From an uncultured Bacteroidota bacterium (GTDB lineage: Bacteria; Bacteroidota; Bacteroidia; Flavobacteriales; Flavobacteriaceae): a stretch of DNA of 34,960 nt. The notes under the pieces are model-generated. The model searched no databases. It saw only the letters and a list, made by a program, of their open reading frames with translations, and was not told the DNA's origin. The translations under genes and the position numbers were made by a program. The stretch's first letter is position 1. The number at the start of each line of letters is the position of its first letter. The stretch is taken from contig CACLCL010000010.1 in the NCBI GenBank assembly GCA_902605445.1, positions 1 to 34,960 on the forward strand, given 5' to 3'. This document shows positions 17,340 through 25,791 of this stretch, piece after piece.

Positions 17340-17717
17340 CTAAAATATTTTTCTATCAATGGAGTATTTTCCAGGCCCAACTAACATGATAATAACAAAG
17401 CCTGTTAGGAAAAGTAATGCTTTTTCAAAACTTTTAAAACTGTCACCAAAATGAACCACAAAAACAGCAACAAACATGGTAGCAGCGGGAAAAAAACTAA
17501 AGAGTTTAGTTTTATATCCTATAATAATGAAAATTGGAGCTACAAACTCAGAAAAAACCGCTAGTATTAATGTGGGAACTTCACCAATTCCAATTGGGTT
17601 TGAAAAACTTACATTTCCTTCAATTAATTTAGTCAACTTACTAATCCCATGCCCATAAAGCATTGAACCTGCAAAAATAATCCTTAGTATGAGTAGAGAA
17701 ACATTATTCATAATCAT
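17340..17717 (-). CDS. DoxX-family small membrane protein
   Basis: The 125-residue protein has four hydrophobic helices. It carries family-typical stretches: LLILRIIFAGSMLYGHGISKL at the start (residues about 7-27), SNPIGIG, LAVFSEFVAPIFIIIGYKTK and AATMFVAVFVVHFGDSF. The start may be 17717 or the ATG two codons later (17711). DoxX-like proteins are inner-membrane proteins of poorly defined function, linked in some bacteria to thiol/oxidative stress and quinone chemistry. It lies 5 nt after the CotH-family gene and 98 nt before susC, so it is probably co-transcribed with the former. A place in a glycan-utilisation locus has no established explanation. Confidence 0.85.
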   Translation of the reverse strand: MIMNNVSLLILRIIFAGSMLYGHGISKLTKLIEGNVSFSNPIGIGEVPTLILAVFSEFVAPIFIIIGYKTKLFSFFPAATMFVAVFVVHFGDSFKSFEKALLFLTGFVIIMLVGPGKYSIDRKIF

Positions 17718-17722
17718 TAATT

Positions 17723-20700
17723 TTAAAATTTAACCAATTTATGACTTTGATTTAAGCCTGAATTGGTAGAAAAATTTAGTATATAAATTCCTGAACTTAA
17801 CATCGACAAATTTTCAGCAAATCTATGTACTCCAGAAACCAAATTTCCTTTAAATACGGTTTTGACCAACCTTCCATTTAAATCTGTAATTTTTATTTCA
17901 GTAAATTCAGTATTTTTTTGTTCAATTATAAAATATAAATTACTAACAACTGGGTTTGGATATATTTGAGTAAATAATTCCGATTCTTCATTAATTGATG
18001 CTGTAGCTGAGTTTATTGCATTTGGACTACCATGGAAATTAATATTACTCCAACTCTCAGGTAATAAATTATCAAGACTTGGATCGATCAATTCAAGTGT
18101 GTAGCCTCCGCCATTGGGTAAATCTGGCCAAGGAGATGTTACACCATAATTAACTTCATCATGAATTATCAAGTCAGAATTAAATAATCTAACAGAATCA
18201 CCTGAGCTGGATAATCCAAAATCAAATTCACCAATAATTGAACTAATTTCTGGGTAAAATGATGTAAAATCTTCAGAATTTCTAACAACTACTAAATAAC
18301 CGTATCCTTGAATCGTTGTATTTTGAGGAAAAACAAATTGGTTAGAATCATTATTATCTTTCAAAACCCAACCAGAAATATCAATATCATCAGGGTTGGG
18401 GTTGTAAAGCTCAATCCAATCTCCTGTATCAAAATCATCAGGTGATTTATAATTAATTTCATTTATGACTAGATTTAATCCCGAGCTTGGAACGAAATGA
18501 GCTTGAATTTCAGAGTAGTCATTTATATTGACTTGAATTTGCTGGGATGTTGAATCAATCAAGCCGCTCCAATGTGAGAATTCATAACCAGATTCTGCTA
18601 TTGCATATAGGGATATCGGAACATCTTCAAAATAATCTCCACTCCATTCATCTTCTTGAATCTTTAAATTATCATTTAGAATAATAAAACCAAAATTTGG
18701 AGTTTCATTAAATAATGTTACTTCATGATAATCATTTAAATTAAATTCTTCTAATATGTGTGACTTTGCAAACGGTTGTCTATTAATTGCAAAGTTATTC
18801 ATATTGTCAACAAATTGATAAACAGTTCCTGTGTTAACCCATGGCTCGCTATCAATCCATCGGTCAATGTGATTAAGCATTTCATTATACATGTTATCGT
18901 ATATAGATAAAAAGTGAGATGTTACATTTGTTGCAAGGTATCGAGTGTTCATTTCATCTGCGTATCTATTAATAAATAAATTTCTAAACTCTATATTCTG
19001 TACTAATTTCCTCAGAAACAATGTTGCCCAATCTGGATTTGCCCAAGTTGTTTGTTGGCCTGAAATAACAAAATCTAAGGTGTTAAATGTATGTGCGTAA
19101 TTTTGATCCCAATCACTCCACCATTGACCAGCAAATCCAAAATCTGTATCATATAAAATCCATCTCCATTTTTTACCTGGAACTTTCCAATATTTTATAT
19201 TATTTCCAGGGTAATCACGATTATCCATATATATTTGGGCTATATGATATTCCATAAAATTTTCAATATCAATTTGGTCAATTACATAATTATAATTTTC
19301 AGTTTGAGACAAATCGTTTTGATAAAAAAACTGTCTAAGCGCTAAAAACTCTGCATTATCGCCATCAACAATTTCAGCATTATTCGTAAGCATTGTTACT
19401 TCATTGGGATTAACATCATGTTTGGATGCAACAAGATTTTCACTTACTTTTTCACGTAGGTTATACAGTCCCCAATAGTCTTCGTTAATATATGTTGATA
19501 CTGTTTTGAAACTTTGAAAATCAATATGAGAGCCATCCATTAGGCTGGTTATTGCTGCATCTCTCATATTAGTCCTCATCCAATCGTTTCCAGAATTTCT
19601 TAAAACAAGAGATTCAAATTCATCATATTCCAAGTTGTCAAAGAACGGAAATTCAAATTCACCATTGCCGTACTCACCCCTAGCAAATAATGCTAATGAT
19701 TTCTGATCCCAACCCCTACTGTAAGCACCAAAAATCTTTATTCCAGCATTGGAATTAAACTGCAGTGTGTTGTCTTGATAATAAGAAATGTGAACTGGGC
19801 GCTCCCAATCCTCCCAAAAATTAGCGCCAAAATAAGGATAACCTCCATAATCATCTGGACCATAGGCATAAATGCCATAATCATAATCAAATAAATTGTA
19901 CTCATCAGTAACAAGATGCATTATTGGTAAATCACTTTGAATTCCAAAAAAGTAATTTCTTGTGTATGAGTGTAATGAAATATAATTTTCTTTAAATGCT
20001 TTGGCACGAACTATAGTTGTTTGATTGATATTAATTGGGCCAGTATACAGCTGAGATGTTTCTGTAGGTTCAGTGAAATCAGTTGTATATCTAATCTCTC
20101 CATCTCCGTTTCCAGTAATTTCTAAACTTATTGATTGATCAAGGTTTCCTCCATCGTGGGAGAACAATAGCTCATTACCAAATACACCCTCAAATTCTGT
20201 GGTATCATTTTCCTCCCCTGGTGTTGGTAGATCATATATTGTTAATTGTCCAGATCCGAAGGAAATACCTGCGGAAATATTCACTGGCAATGCCTGAACA
20301 TCCATTGAATCAATTAAATTTCCATCTGGATCACGTAAATATACACTTTCACCCTCAGATGAAATCTTAAAATCTGTATGTAGTGGAGAATCCTGTGATA
20401 GATTTAAAATTTGTGGTGGTGCAATCCCTTCTTCGGTGTCAACATCAAAAACAGCTGATAAAAATGGAATTAATGTCATGTCTGAGGATGTTTGTGATAC
20501 GTTATGAACCTGAATGCTTAAAACATTATCACCATTTATTAATAATGGAATGGCATTAGCAATATCAAAACGATCTGGAATTCCACCATTATAAATTTGA
20601 GCTTCATGGTCAACATACAATCCATCTGAATTGTATGCAGGCGGAACTCCTGTAATATTTGCTCTTGCAACCTCTACACCATTAATATAAGCAACAAATG

Positions 20701-21250
20701 CATCATCATAATCAACATCAAGAATTAAATTATTAATCGTGGATACGTCTTGAATTGAAAAATTTTTTCTTACAAAAACAGATAACGTGCCTGCAGGGAC
20801 AAGGGTGTTATCATCATTGTCAGAGTAACCAAAACCAGAATTTCCAGAGTCCCAAGAACTATCATCAAAATCATTGTTAATCCACTCCAAGGGCGTATTT
20901 TCATCTGGGATTATAAACTTAAATGAGTCACCTTCATTTATAAGAGTCCTTATAAAATTTATATTAGATCTATCTTTATCCGATGCCCATATTAAAAGAT
21001 ACTCATCTGCATCAAGAGATATATCTGGAAATGTCCAGGGATTATTGTCATTTTCAACATCAGAAAGACTCCAATTGTTCAATAAAACCTCATCTGCCCC
21101 TGGATTATATAGTTCAATCCAATCGGGCGTATCTCCATCTTCATCATAAAACATAGAATTTGATGATGAAACCTCATTAATTCTAATATCTTGACTGTAT
21201 GAGACTGAAATTACAAAGAATAAAATCGCAAATTGTCTTAAATAGTTCAT
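17723..21250 (-). CDS. Giant secreted CotH-kinase-family protein with lamin-tail domains and type IX sorting domain
   Basis: The 1175-residue protein has a signal peptide (1-19, SVSYSQ), then a lamin-tail domain (IRINEVSSSN, DWIELYNPGADEVLL). A galactose-binding-like insert follows at about 105-265 (EWINNDFDDSSWDSGNSGFG, LDVDYDDAFVAYINGVEVAR), then a chitobiase-type Ig domain (GEIRYTTDFTEPTETSQLY). A CotH domain covers about 430-790 (GIKIFGAYSRG, LRNSGNDWMR, GLYNLREKV, NNIKYWK, WRWILYDTDFGF). After it come an InlB-B-like repeat (SGYEFSHWSG), a second lamin-tail domain (LVINEINYKS, DWIELYNPNPDDIDISGWVL) and the sorting domain (IYPNPVVSNL ... SSGIYILNF). CotH of Bacillus is a spore-coat protein kinase; for these surface homologues the substrate is unknown. 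It heads the leftward gene run, upstream of doxX and susC. Confidence 0.88.
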   Translation of the reverse strand: MNYLRQFAILFFVISVSYSQDIRINEVSSSNSMFYDEDGDTPDWIELYNPGADEVLLNNWSLSDVENDNNPWTFPDISLDADEYLLIWASDKDRSNINFIRTLINEGDSFKFIIPDENTPLEWINNDFDDSSWDSGNSGFGYSDNDDNTLVPAGTLSVFVRKNFSIQDVSTINNLILDVDYDDAFVAYINGVEVARANITGVPPAYNSDGLYVDHEAQIYNGGIPDRFDIANAIPLLINGDNVLSIQVHNVSQTSSDMTLIPFLSAVFDVDTEEGIAPPQILNLSQDSPLHTDFKISSEGESVYLRDPDGNLIDSMDVQALPVNISAGISFGSGQLTIYDLPTPGEENDTTEFEGVFGNELLFSHDGGNLDQSISLEITGNGDGEIRYTTDFTEPTETSQLYTGPININQTTIVRAKAFKENYISLHSYTRNYFFGIQSDLPIMHLVTDEYNLFDYDYGIYAYGPDDYGGYPYFGANFWEDWERPVHISYYQDNTLQFNSNAGIKIFGAYSRGWDQKSLALFARGEYGNGEFEFPFFDNLEYDEFESLVLRNSGNDWMRTNMRDAAITSLMDGSHIDFQSFKTVSTYINEDYWGLYNLREKVSENLVASKHDVNPNEVTMLTNNAEIVDGDNAEFLALRQFFYQNDLSQTENYNYVIDQIDIENFMEYHIAQIYMDNRDYPGNNIKYWKVPGKKWRWILYDTDFGFAGQWWSDWDQNYAHTFNTLDFVISGQQTTWANPDWATLFLRKLVQNIEFRNLFINRYADEMNTRYLATNVTSHFLSIYDNMYNEMLNHIDRWIDSEPWVNTGTVYQFVDNMNNFAINRQPFAKSHILEEFNLNDYHEVTLFNETPNFGFIILNDNLKIQEDEWSGDYFEDVPISLYAIAESGYEFSHWSGLIDSTSQQIQVNINDYSEIQAHFVPSSGLNLVINEINYKSPDDFDTGDWIELYNPNPDDIDISGWVLKDNNDSNQFVFPQNTTIQGYGYLVVVRNSEDFTSFYPEISSIIGEFDFGLSSSGDSVRLFNSDLIIHDEVNYGVTSPWPDLPNGGGYTLELIDPSLDNLLPESWSNINFHGSPNAINSATASINEESELFTQIYPNPVVSNLYFIIEQKNTEFTEIKITDLNGRLVKTVFKGNLVSGVHRFAENLSMLSSGIYILNFSTNSGLNQSHKLVKF

Positions 21251-21331
21251 ATGAGTTTAGTGGTATAATTATTGAGTATAATATACAAATTTTAAACCAA
21301 AGCCATAAATTTACAGTAATAGCTAATTAGA

Positions 21332-22387
21332 ATGTCACAATTCAAAATTTTAATGAGAATTATTATCTTAAAAATTTTAATATTTTTTACTATAACATCT
21401 TGTAAGTCTGGCTTTTCAACCAAAGAATTTAAATTAAATGAAATACCAGAGTCACCAAATTATGAATTGCTAAGCTCTTGGGCAGCCCACCCATACACAA
21501 ATGACTCGTTAATTGATAAATATTATTCCATCGAAAAAAGTGAATTAAAAGCTGATATTTTTTACATATATCCAACCTTACTAACCAGTAAGGAAAATGA
21601 TTCTTGGAATTCTGACATATTTGACACACTACAAAACAACAGGGTCAAAAATATTGCAATACAATATCAAGCTTCTGCATGGGCTAATGCAGGAAGAGTT
21701 TTTAGTCCTTTTTACAGACAAGTACATTATAGGTCATTTTTTGAACCTTACACTTCAAATGGCGGTATTGATGCAGGAAAAATAGCTTTTCAAGATATAA
21801 AAAATGCATTTGACATATATTTAGAAAAGTTCAATAATGGGAGACCAATTATTATTGTAGGGCATAGTCAAGGAGCTTTCCATGCAAAAAATTTACTCAA
21901 AGAATATTTTGATGGCAAAGAACTACAAAATCAATTAATTGCAGCTTATTTAGCTGGTATTTACGTAGATGAAAATGAATTTACCTCAATTAATCACTTG
22001 AATGGCCCAAATCAAATAAACGGATTTGTAAACTGGAATACATTTAGGATGAATAAAAAACCAAAAAAAGGTAAACATCCAGCTTATTTTTCGTGGAAAA
22101 AAAACCAATATGTTATAAATCCAATAACATGGAATACAGATACAATAACATCTTACGATCAACATAAAGGAATGCTGTATATAGATAAAAAAATATATTC
22201 AAAAAATGTTAGAGTTAAAGTTTATGATGGAATCGTTTGGTCTACAATACCTAAAAAGGCAAGTAAAAATATTTTTTTTAGACTCATCAATAATTACCAC
22301 TTTGCAGACATAAATTTGTTTTGGAAAGATATTTCTGAGAATGCTTCAAATAGGGTAAAATATTTTATTCAGCAAAGAACTAAATAA
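21332..22387 (+). CDS. DUF3089 alpha/beta-hydrolase lipoprotein
   Basis: The 351-residue protein has a lipoprotein-type signal with Cys at residue 24 (ILIFFTITSCKSG); the ATG at 21353 would shorten the n-region and is also acceptable. The family marks are ADIFYIYPTLL (about 74-84), QYQASAWANAGRVFSPFYRQ (111-130) and the nucleophile elbow GHSQGAFH with Ser179. An Asp/His pair cannot be assigned with confidence, although HFAD near the C terminus is a candidate for the His. DUF3089 proteins are serine hydrolases of unknown substrate. The gene is divergent from the CotH-family gene with an 81-nt gap in which I see no convincing promoter. Confidence 0.85.
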   Translation: MSQFKILMRIIILKILIFFTITSCKSGFSTKEFKLNEIPESPNYELLSSWAAHPYTNDSLIDKYYSIEKSELKADIFYIYPTLLTSKENDSWNSDIFDTLQNNRVKNIAIQYQASAWANAGRVFSPFYRQVHYRSFFEPYTSNGGIDAGKIAFQDIKNAFDIYLEKFNNGRPIIIVGHSQGAFHAKNLLKEYFDGKELQNQLIAAYLAGIYVDENEFTSINHLNGPNQINGFVNWNTFRMNKKPKKGKHPAYFSWKKNQYVINPITWNTDTITSYDQHKGMLYIDKKIYSKNVRVKVYDGIVWSTIPKKASKNIFFRLINNYHFADINLFWKDISENASNRVKYFIQQRTK

Positions 22388-22472
22388 ATTAATACTATTT
22401 CAAATACAACTAAAAAATGGTCTACAGAGTAGCATTTATTAACAAATTTCTAATTTATATGGTTAAAATCTC

Positions 22473-22501
22473 TTTTTTTTTAAAAAAAAAACCTATATTT
22501 A
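22473..22501 (+). promoter_or_regulatory. Possible promoter with T9/A10 tract before the 64-residue gene
   Basis: A run of nine T (22473-22481) directly followed by ten A (22482-22491) precedes TATATTTA (22494-22501), which differs from the -7 consensus TAnnTTTG only in the last base. No TTG lies at the -33 position. The 142-nt gap 22388-22529 holds nothing else I can identify. Confidence 0.28.
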
Positions 22502-22529
22502 AGAATTAATAATTTAAAAACTAAAAAAA

Positions 22530-22724
22530 ATGGGTTATTCACACCAAAACAGTAAAGGAAAAACTTACTTTTTACATTCTAAGGATGTTGTTTTAAAAGG
22601 AGGAAGAAATCAGACTATTTATTATTTCGCAAAAGAGGCTAAAGCTGGTGCTTGTGATTTACCAGCAGGTAAAACTGTTGTTGAAAACACTAAGACTGGA
22701 CTTCCTTTCCTCAAAGGTAAGTAG
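22530..22724 (+). CDS. Small conserved-looking protein of unknown function (64 residues)
   Basis: The protein begins MGYSHQNSKGKTYFLHSKDV and ends GLPFLKGK. It is basic and soluble, with alternating hydrophobic residues (TYFLHSKDVVLKGG, QTIYYFAKEA) suggesting a small beta-rich fold, and has a single Cys at position 42 (KAGACDLPAG). There is no signal peptide or membrane segment. The pattern YFLHxKDVxLKGGxxQxIYYF looks like a conserved family, but I cannot name it. An A-rich leader (ACTAAAAAAA before ATG) and a strong dedicated terminator frame it as a single-gene transcription unit, which is unusual in this packed region and argues that it is real and well expressed. Confidence 0.78.
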   Translation: MGYSHQNSKGKTYFLHSKDVVLKGGRNQTIYYFAKEAKAGACDLPAGKTVVENTKTGLPFLKGK

Positions 22725-22742
22725 TCGCGTACTCAATAATTT

Positions 22743-22779
22743 AAAAAAACCCTCTTATTGAGGGTTTTTTTATTTTTTT
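22743..22779. terminator. Strong rho-independent terminator after the 64-residue gene
   Basis: A7-CCCTC (22743-22754) pairs perfectly with GAGGG-T7 (22760-22771) around a TTATT loop, and another T run follows (22773-22779). The A/T arms make it potentially active in both directions, but no leftward gene ends here. Confidence 0.88.
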
Positions 22780-22797
22780 CAATTATAATATTTGAAT

Positions 22798-23688
22798 ATG
22801 ATTTTACTTATTATGGCTGCTGGCAGTGGTAGCAGATATGGAAAATTGAAACAATTTGACCAAATTGGCCCAAAAGGCCAGTTTTTAATGGAATATGGTA
22901 TTTTTGATGCAATCAAGAATGATTTTAATCACATTGTTGTTATTACAAAAGAAGAAAATCAAAAGTTTCTAAAAGACTACTTTTCGGAGCTATTACCCAA
23001 TCATGTCAAATTTGATGTTATTGTCCAAGACAATAAACATTTACCTAAAAATATTACCAATAAATACCACAGAATAAAGCCGTGGGGAACAGCTCATGCA
23101 GTCTGGTGTGCAAAAAATTATATAGATGATAGCTTTGCGATAATTAATGCCGATGACTTCTACGGCTTTAATGCATTTAAAAATGCTAAGTTATTTATGA
23201 AAAATAATTCAAGTGAAAATACATACGGACTTGTAACATACAAATTAAAGGATACATTATCTGACTTTGGAACTGTCTCTAGAGGAGTTTGTGAGGTAAA
23301 AGATGAAAACTTGGTCTCAATTAATGAACACCTTAAAATAATTAAAGGTGATGACTCAATTGTTGATTTAGATAAAAATGTTGAGGTTAACAAGAACAGT
23401 TTTGTTTCAATGAATTTTTGGATATGCAAAAAAAAATTTTTCAATCACCTAGAAAATTATTTAATAAATGAAATCCGAAATATTAAAAATATTGATAGCG
23501 ATGAAATATATCTTCCATTTGCCGCACAAGATCTTCTTTCTAAAAATAGAATTGAAATAAAAGTAATTGATTCAGAAAGTAATTGGTTTGGTGTCACATA
23601 CAAAAATGACAAAAAATTAAGTGTAAAAAAACTCAATAAACTAACTGAATCAGGAAATTATCCTATGGATTTATGGAAAGATCTTTAA
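22798..23688 (+). CDS. Nucleotidyltransferase-family protein (NDP-sugar pyrophosphorylase-like)
   Basis: I chose the ATG at 22798 (296 residues, MILLIMAAGSGSRYGKLKQF); a TTG two codons earlier is less likely. The N terminus carries the nucleotide-binding loop MAAGSGSRYG with the following KLKQFDQIGPKG. KPWGTAHAVW (about 94-103) and INADDFYG (117-124, metal-binding acidic residues) are the expected catalytic elements of the NTP_transferase fold. It should couple a sugar phosphate or similar phosphate ester to a nucleotide; the substrate cannot be read from the sequence, and no cell-wall or LPS genes flank it. It ends 2 nt from the convergent rhodanese gene. Confidence 0.85.
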   Translation: MILLIMAAGSGSRYGKLKQFDQIGPKGQFLMEYGIFDAIKNDFNHIVVITKEENQKFLKDYFSELLPNHVKFDVIVQDNKHLPKNITNKYHRIKPWGTAHAVWCAKNYIDDSFAIINADDFYGFNAFKNAKLFMKNNSSENTYGLVTYKLKDTLSDFGTVSRGVCEVKDENLVSINEHLKIIKGDDSIVDLDKNVEVNKNSFVSMNFWICKKKFFNHLENYLINEIRNIKNIDSDEIYLPFAAQDLLSKNRIEIKVIDSESNWFGVTYKNDKKLSVKKLNKLTESGNYPMDLWKDL

Positions 23689-23690
23689 AT

Positions 23691-24056
23691 TTATTTTTTA
23701 ATTTTTTGATCTGATAACCAGCCCTTAAAGCCCTCCTCCAGAATAAAAATATTTGAATAACCATTTTGAGAAAGAAAGCTAGCTGCTTTTGAACTCCTGT
23801 TATTTGTTTTGCAGTAAAGAATAATTTTTTTACCCTTATCAAAAGCAAAAATTTCTGATTCAAATTTTTTGGAATTATAGTCTATATTAATTGACCCTGG
23901 AATATTACCAAGTAAATGTTCATCAATTGTTCTAACATCAATTAAAATATGATTACCCTTAAGTTTTTCATATTCTGTATTTGAAATACTATTAACCCCT
24001 GAAGTACATCTTAGGAATAAAAACAAAGTTAAAATTGAAAATATTATTCTTACCAT
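23691..24056 (-). CDS. Rhodanese-domain protein, membrane-anchored or exported
   Basis: The 121-residue protein has an N-terminal hydrophobic segment (VRIIFSILTLFLFLRC). Cys17 might be lipidated, but Arg at -1 is atypical of a lipobox. The rhodanese domain follows: ILIDVRTIDEHLLGNIPGSI, KKIILYCKTNNRS with catalytic Cys82, and the closing LEEGFKGWLS. The active-site loop CKTNNRS departs from the commoner CxxGxRS pattern. It probably handles sulfane sulfur in the periplasm. It is the last gene of a TlpA-rhodanese-rhodanese operon, 2 nt behind the preceding gene. Confidence 0.87.
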   Translation of the reverse strand: MVRIIFSILTLFLFLRCTSGVNSISNTEYEKLKGNHILIDVRTIDEHLLGNIPGSINIDYNSKKFESEIFAFDKGKKIILYCKTNNRSSKAASFLSQNGYSNIFILEEGFKGWLSDQKIKK

Positions 24057-24058
24057 TA

Positions 24059-24370
24059 TTAGTTGTATATTTTCTCTCCATCCCAGTCTGAAATTCCACC
24101 GATTAAATTATAAACGTTTTTAAATCCAAGCTCTTGCATAATTTTACAACTATTATTACTTCTAACTCCTGATTTACAATAAATGAAATAATTTTTAGTT
24201 TTATCCAGACTACTCACTTGATTGAAAAAAAACTCGCTATCGTAAAAATTAATATTTATAGAGTTAGGTATTCTAAAATCACTGAACTCTTCCGGGGTTC
24301 TGACATCAATAATTACTGAATTTTCACTTGATAAAAATTCATCATACCAGCTTTTTTGATTTAAATCCAT
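24059..24370 (-). CDS. Single-domain cytoplasmic rhodanese
   Basis: The 103-residue protein lacks a signal peptide. VIIDVRTPEEFSDFRIPNSI (19-38) and FIYCKSGVRSN, with catalytic Cys65 in the canonical CxxGxRS loop, define a single-domain rhodanese; GGISDWDG closes the domain. These enzymes carry sulfur as a persulfide to acceptors such as cyanide, thioredoxin or sulfur-relay proteins. Its start is 20 nt after the TlpA-like gene and its stop lies 2 nt before the second rhodanese gene, so the three are probably one transcript. Confidence 0.9.
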   Translation of the reverse strand: MDLNQKSWYDEFLSSENSVIIDVRTPEEFSDFRIPNSININFYDSEFFFNQVSSLDKTKNYFIYCKSGVRSNNSCKIMQELGFKNVYNLIGGISDWDGEKIYN

Positions 24371-24390
24371 GAAAGCAAAAGTAAGCCAAA

Positions 24391-24888
24391 TTATTCAAGA
24401 AAAAAACTAAGCTCATTTTCAAGCTTTACTCTATCAAAAACTTGGGGATAAAATTTTTGGGATCTTTTATTTATTATTAAAGTTGCTGGAATAGCTCCAT
24501 CCCAAGACTCAGAAACAACAGACATCCAATCCATGATATTTAAATCATCAATTAGAACAACATCTGACTTAATCTCGTTCTTGTTTAAAAATGGAATTAG
24601 CTTACTATCAATTTGACTTGGATAATCAAAACTAGCCAAAATAACTTTTAAGCTATCACTGGAATACTTTTGATTGACATACTCAAAATGTGGAATTTCT
24701 TTAACACATGGGGCACACCATGTTGCCCAAAAATTTATAAGGTATGTTTTATTACCACTTAAGTCAATACTTTTAAATAGGTCATCAAAGTTATATACGC
24801 TTACACTTTTTGGAAACTGATTATTTTGAGAACAAGAAATAAGTAATAGTAAAAAACAGGTTATTAATGAATTAAAGAAATATTTCAT
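24391..24888 (-). CDS. TlpA/ResA-like thioredoxin-fold lipoprotein
   Basis: The 165-residue protein carries a lipoprotein signal (CFLLLLISCSQ, Cys19) and a thioredoxin fold with INFWATWCAPCVKEIPHF, the redox Cys58-Ala-Pro-Cys61 pair. A cis-Pro loop lies at WDGAIPATLIIN. Such proteins act outside the cytoplasm as thiol-disulfide oxidoreductases, for example in cytochrome c maturation or oxidative repair; none of those partners is present here. It is the first gene of the operon with two rhodaneses. The 100 nt upstream (24889-24988) contain no recognisable promoter or other feature. Confidence 0.9.
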   Translation of the reverse strand: MKYFFNSLITCFLLLLISCSQNNQFPKSVSVYNFDDLFKSIDLSGNKTYLINFWATWCAPCVKEIPHFEYVNQKYSSDSLKVILASFDYPSQIDSKLIPFLNKNEIKSDVVLIDDLNIMDWMSVVSESWDGAIPATLIINKRSQKFYPQVFDRVKLENELSFFLE

Positions 24889-24988
24889 ATTGGGGAAACA
24901 TCAAAATATATGCCATATTTATAACTCATATTTTGTAATTCATTGATATTTACACAAATAAAATTGATTGATTTAGTTATTATTTTGA

Positions 24989-25747
24989 CTATCTACAAAA
25001 TACAAAATTATACTTGCTAGATAAGCTTTCACTGAAAATATATTTATCAAGATTAAACTCTTTTATTTTGTCAATTGAGGTTATTCTGTTATCGATGATG
25101 AATCTTGTCATCAATCCTCTAGCTTTTTTGGAGTATATCGCAATAGTTTTATAATTTCCATCTTTGAGTTCTTTAAATTCCACATTAAATAGCTCATTTT
25201 TTAATACCTTTTTATCAATTGCTTTAAAATATTCATTACTTGCCAAGTTTATGATTGGTTCTGAAAGCTTTAAATCACTCATTAGCTCTTTAGTTATTTT
25301 TATTCTCCAGTACTCATAAAGATTTCTCTTTTCTGCAATCGGCATTTTTGTGCCCATCTCAAGTCTATAAGGCTGTATTAAGTCTAAGGGCTTAAGCAAA
25401 CCATACAGACCAGAAATTATTCTTACGGAACTTTGAAGGAAGTCTATATTTTTAGCATCTATGCTGTAGGAATCTAGACCTTTATAAACATCTCCACTAA
25501 AGGCATAAACGGCAGGTCTAGAATTTTTTTTGGTAAATGGTAATGACCAAGACTGATTTCTTTCATAATTAAGTTCAGCAATAGTGGATGAAATATTCAT
25601 CAATTCTGCTAGCTCAGAGGGAGTTTTCTGCTTCAAAATTGAGTTAATAAATTTTGCTTCCTCTTTGAAACATGATTGAGTGTTATAATCAACAGGGAGA
25701 GTAGATGTGAGATTAAGGGATTTAGCAGGTGATAATAAAACTTTCAT
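24989..25747 (-). CDS. yaaA: YaaA-family (DUF328) peroxide-stress protein
   Basis: The start is the ATG at 25747 (MKVLLSPAKSLN, the family N terminus; 252 residues); the frame continues upstream only to a TTG. Family stretches are PAVYAFSGDVYKGLD, RIISGLYGLLKPLDLIQPYRLEMGTK and INLASNEYFKAI, and the C terminus has KKARGLMTRFII. In E. coli YaaA lowers free iron and protects DNA during peroxide stress, and the fold is a DNA-binding one; the same role is inferred here. The gene stands alone in its transcription unit, with a predicted promoter in the 44-nt gap behind rluD. Confidence 0.93.
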   Translation of the reverse strand: MKVLLSPAKSLNLTSTLPVDYNTQSCFKEEAKFINSILKQKTPSELAELMNISSTIAELNYERNQSWSLPFTKKNSRPAVYAFSGDVYKGLDSYSIDAKNIDFLQSSVRIISGLYGLLKPLDLIQPYRLEMGTKMPIAEKRNLYEYWRIKITKELMSDLKLSEPIINLASNEYFKAIDKKVLKNELFNVEFKELKDGNYKTIAIYSKKARGLMTRFIIDNRITSIDKIKEFNLDKYIFSESLSSKYNFVFCR

Positions 25748-25759
25748 TTTTTTTAAATA

Positions 25760-25791
25760 CAAATTTAATTAAGATTTTAACAAAAAAACAA
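25760..25791 (-). promoter_or_regulatory. Possible promoter for yaaA
   Basis: On the minus strand TTG (25789-25791), a 21-nt spacer and TAAATTTG (25760-25767) fit the Bacteroidota consensus. The box ends 12 nt before the ATG, predicting a leader of only a few bases. The -33 element abuts the rluD stop codon. Confidence 0.42.

Noticed and set aside
20131-21149. Rightward frames inside the CotH-family gene
   Set aside because: They are antisense to a long gene with clear domains and show low-complexity, motif-free translations.
22388-22529. Possible small RNA or terminator after the DUF3089 gene
   Set aside because: No stable hairpin with a T run or conserved RNA motif could be found by eye; the region is simply AT-rich apart from the T9/A10 tract.
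24889-24988. Promoter for the TlpA-rhodanese operon
   Set aside because: Several boxes are one base or one spacing away from TAnnTTTG, but none pairs with a TTG at a proper distance.
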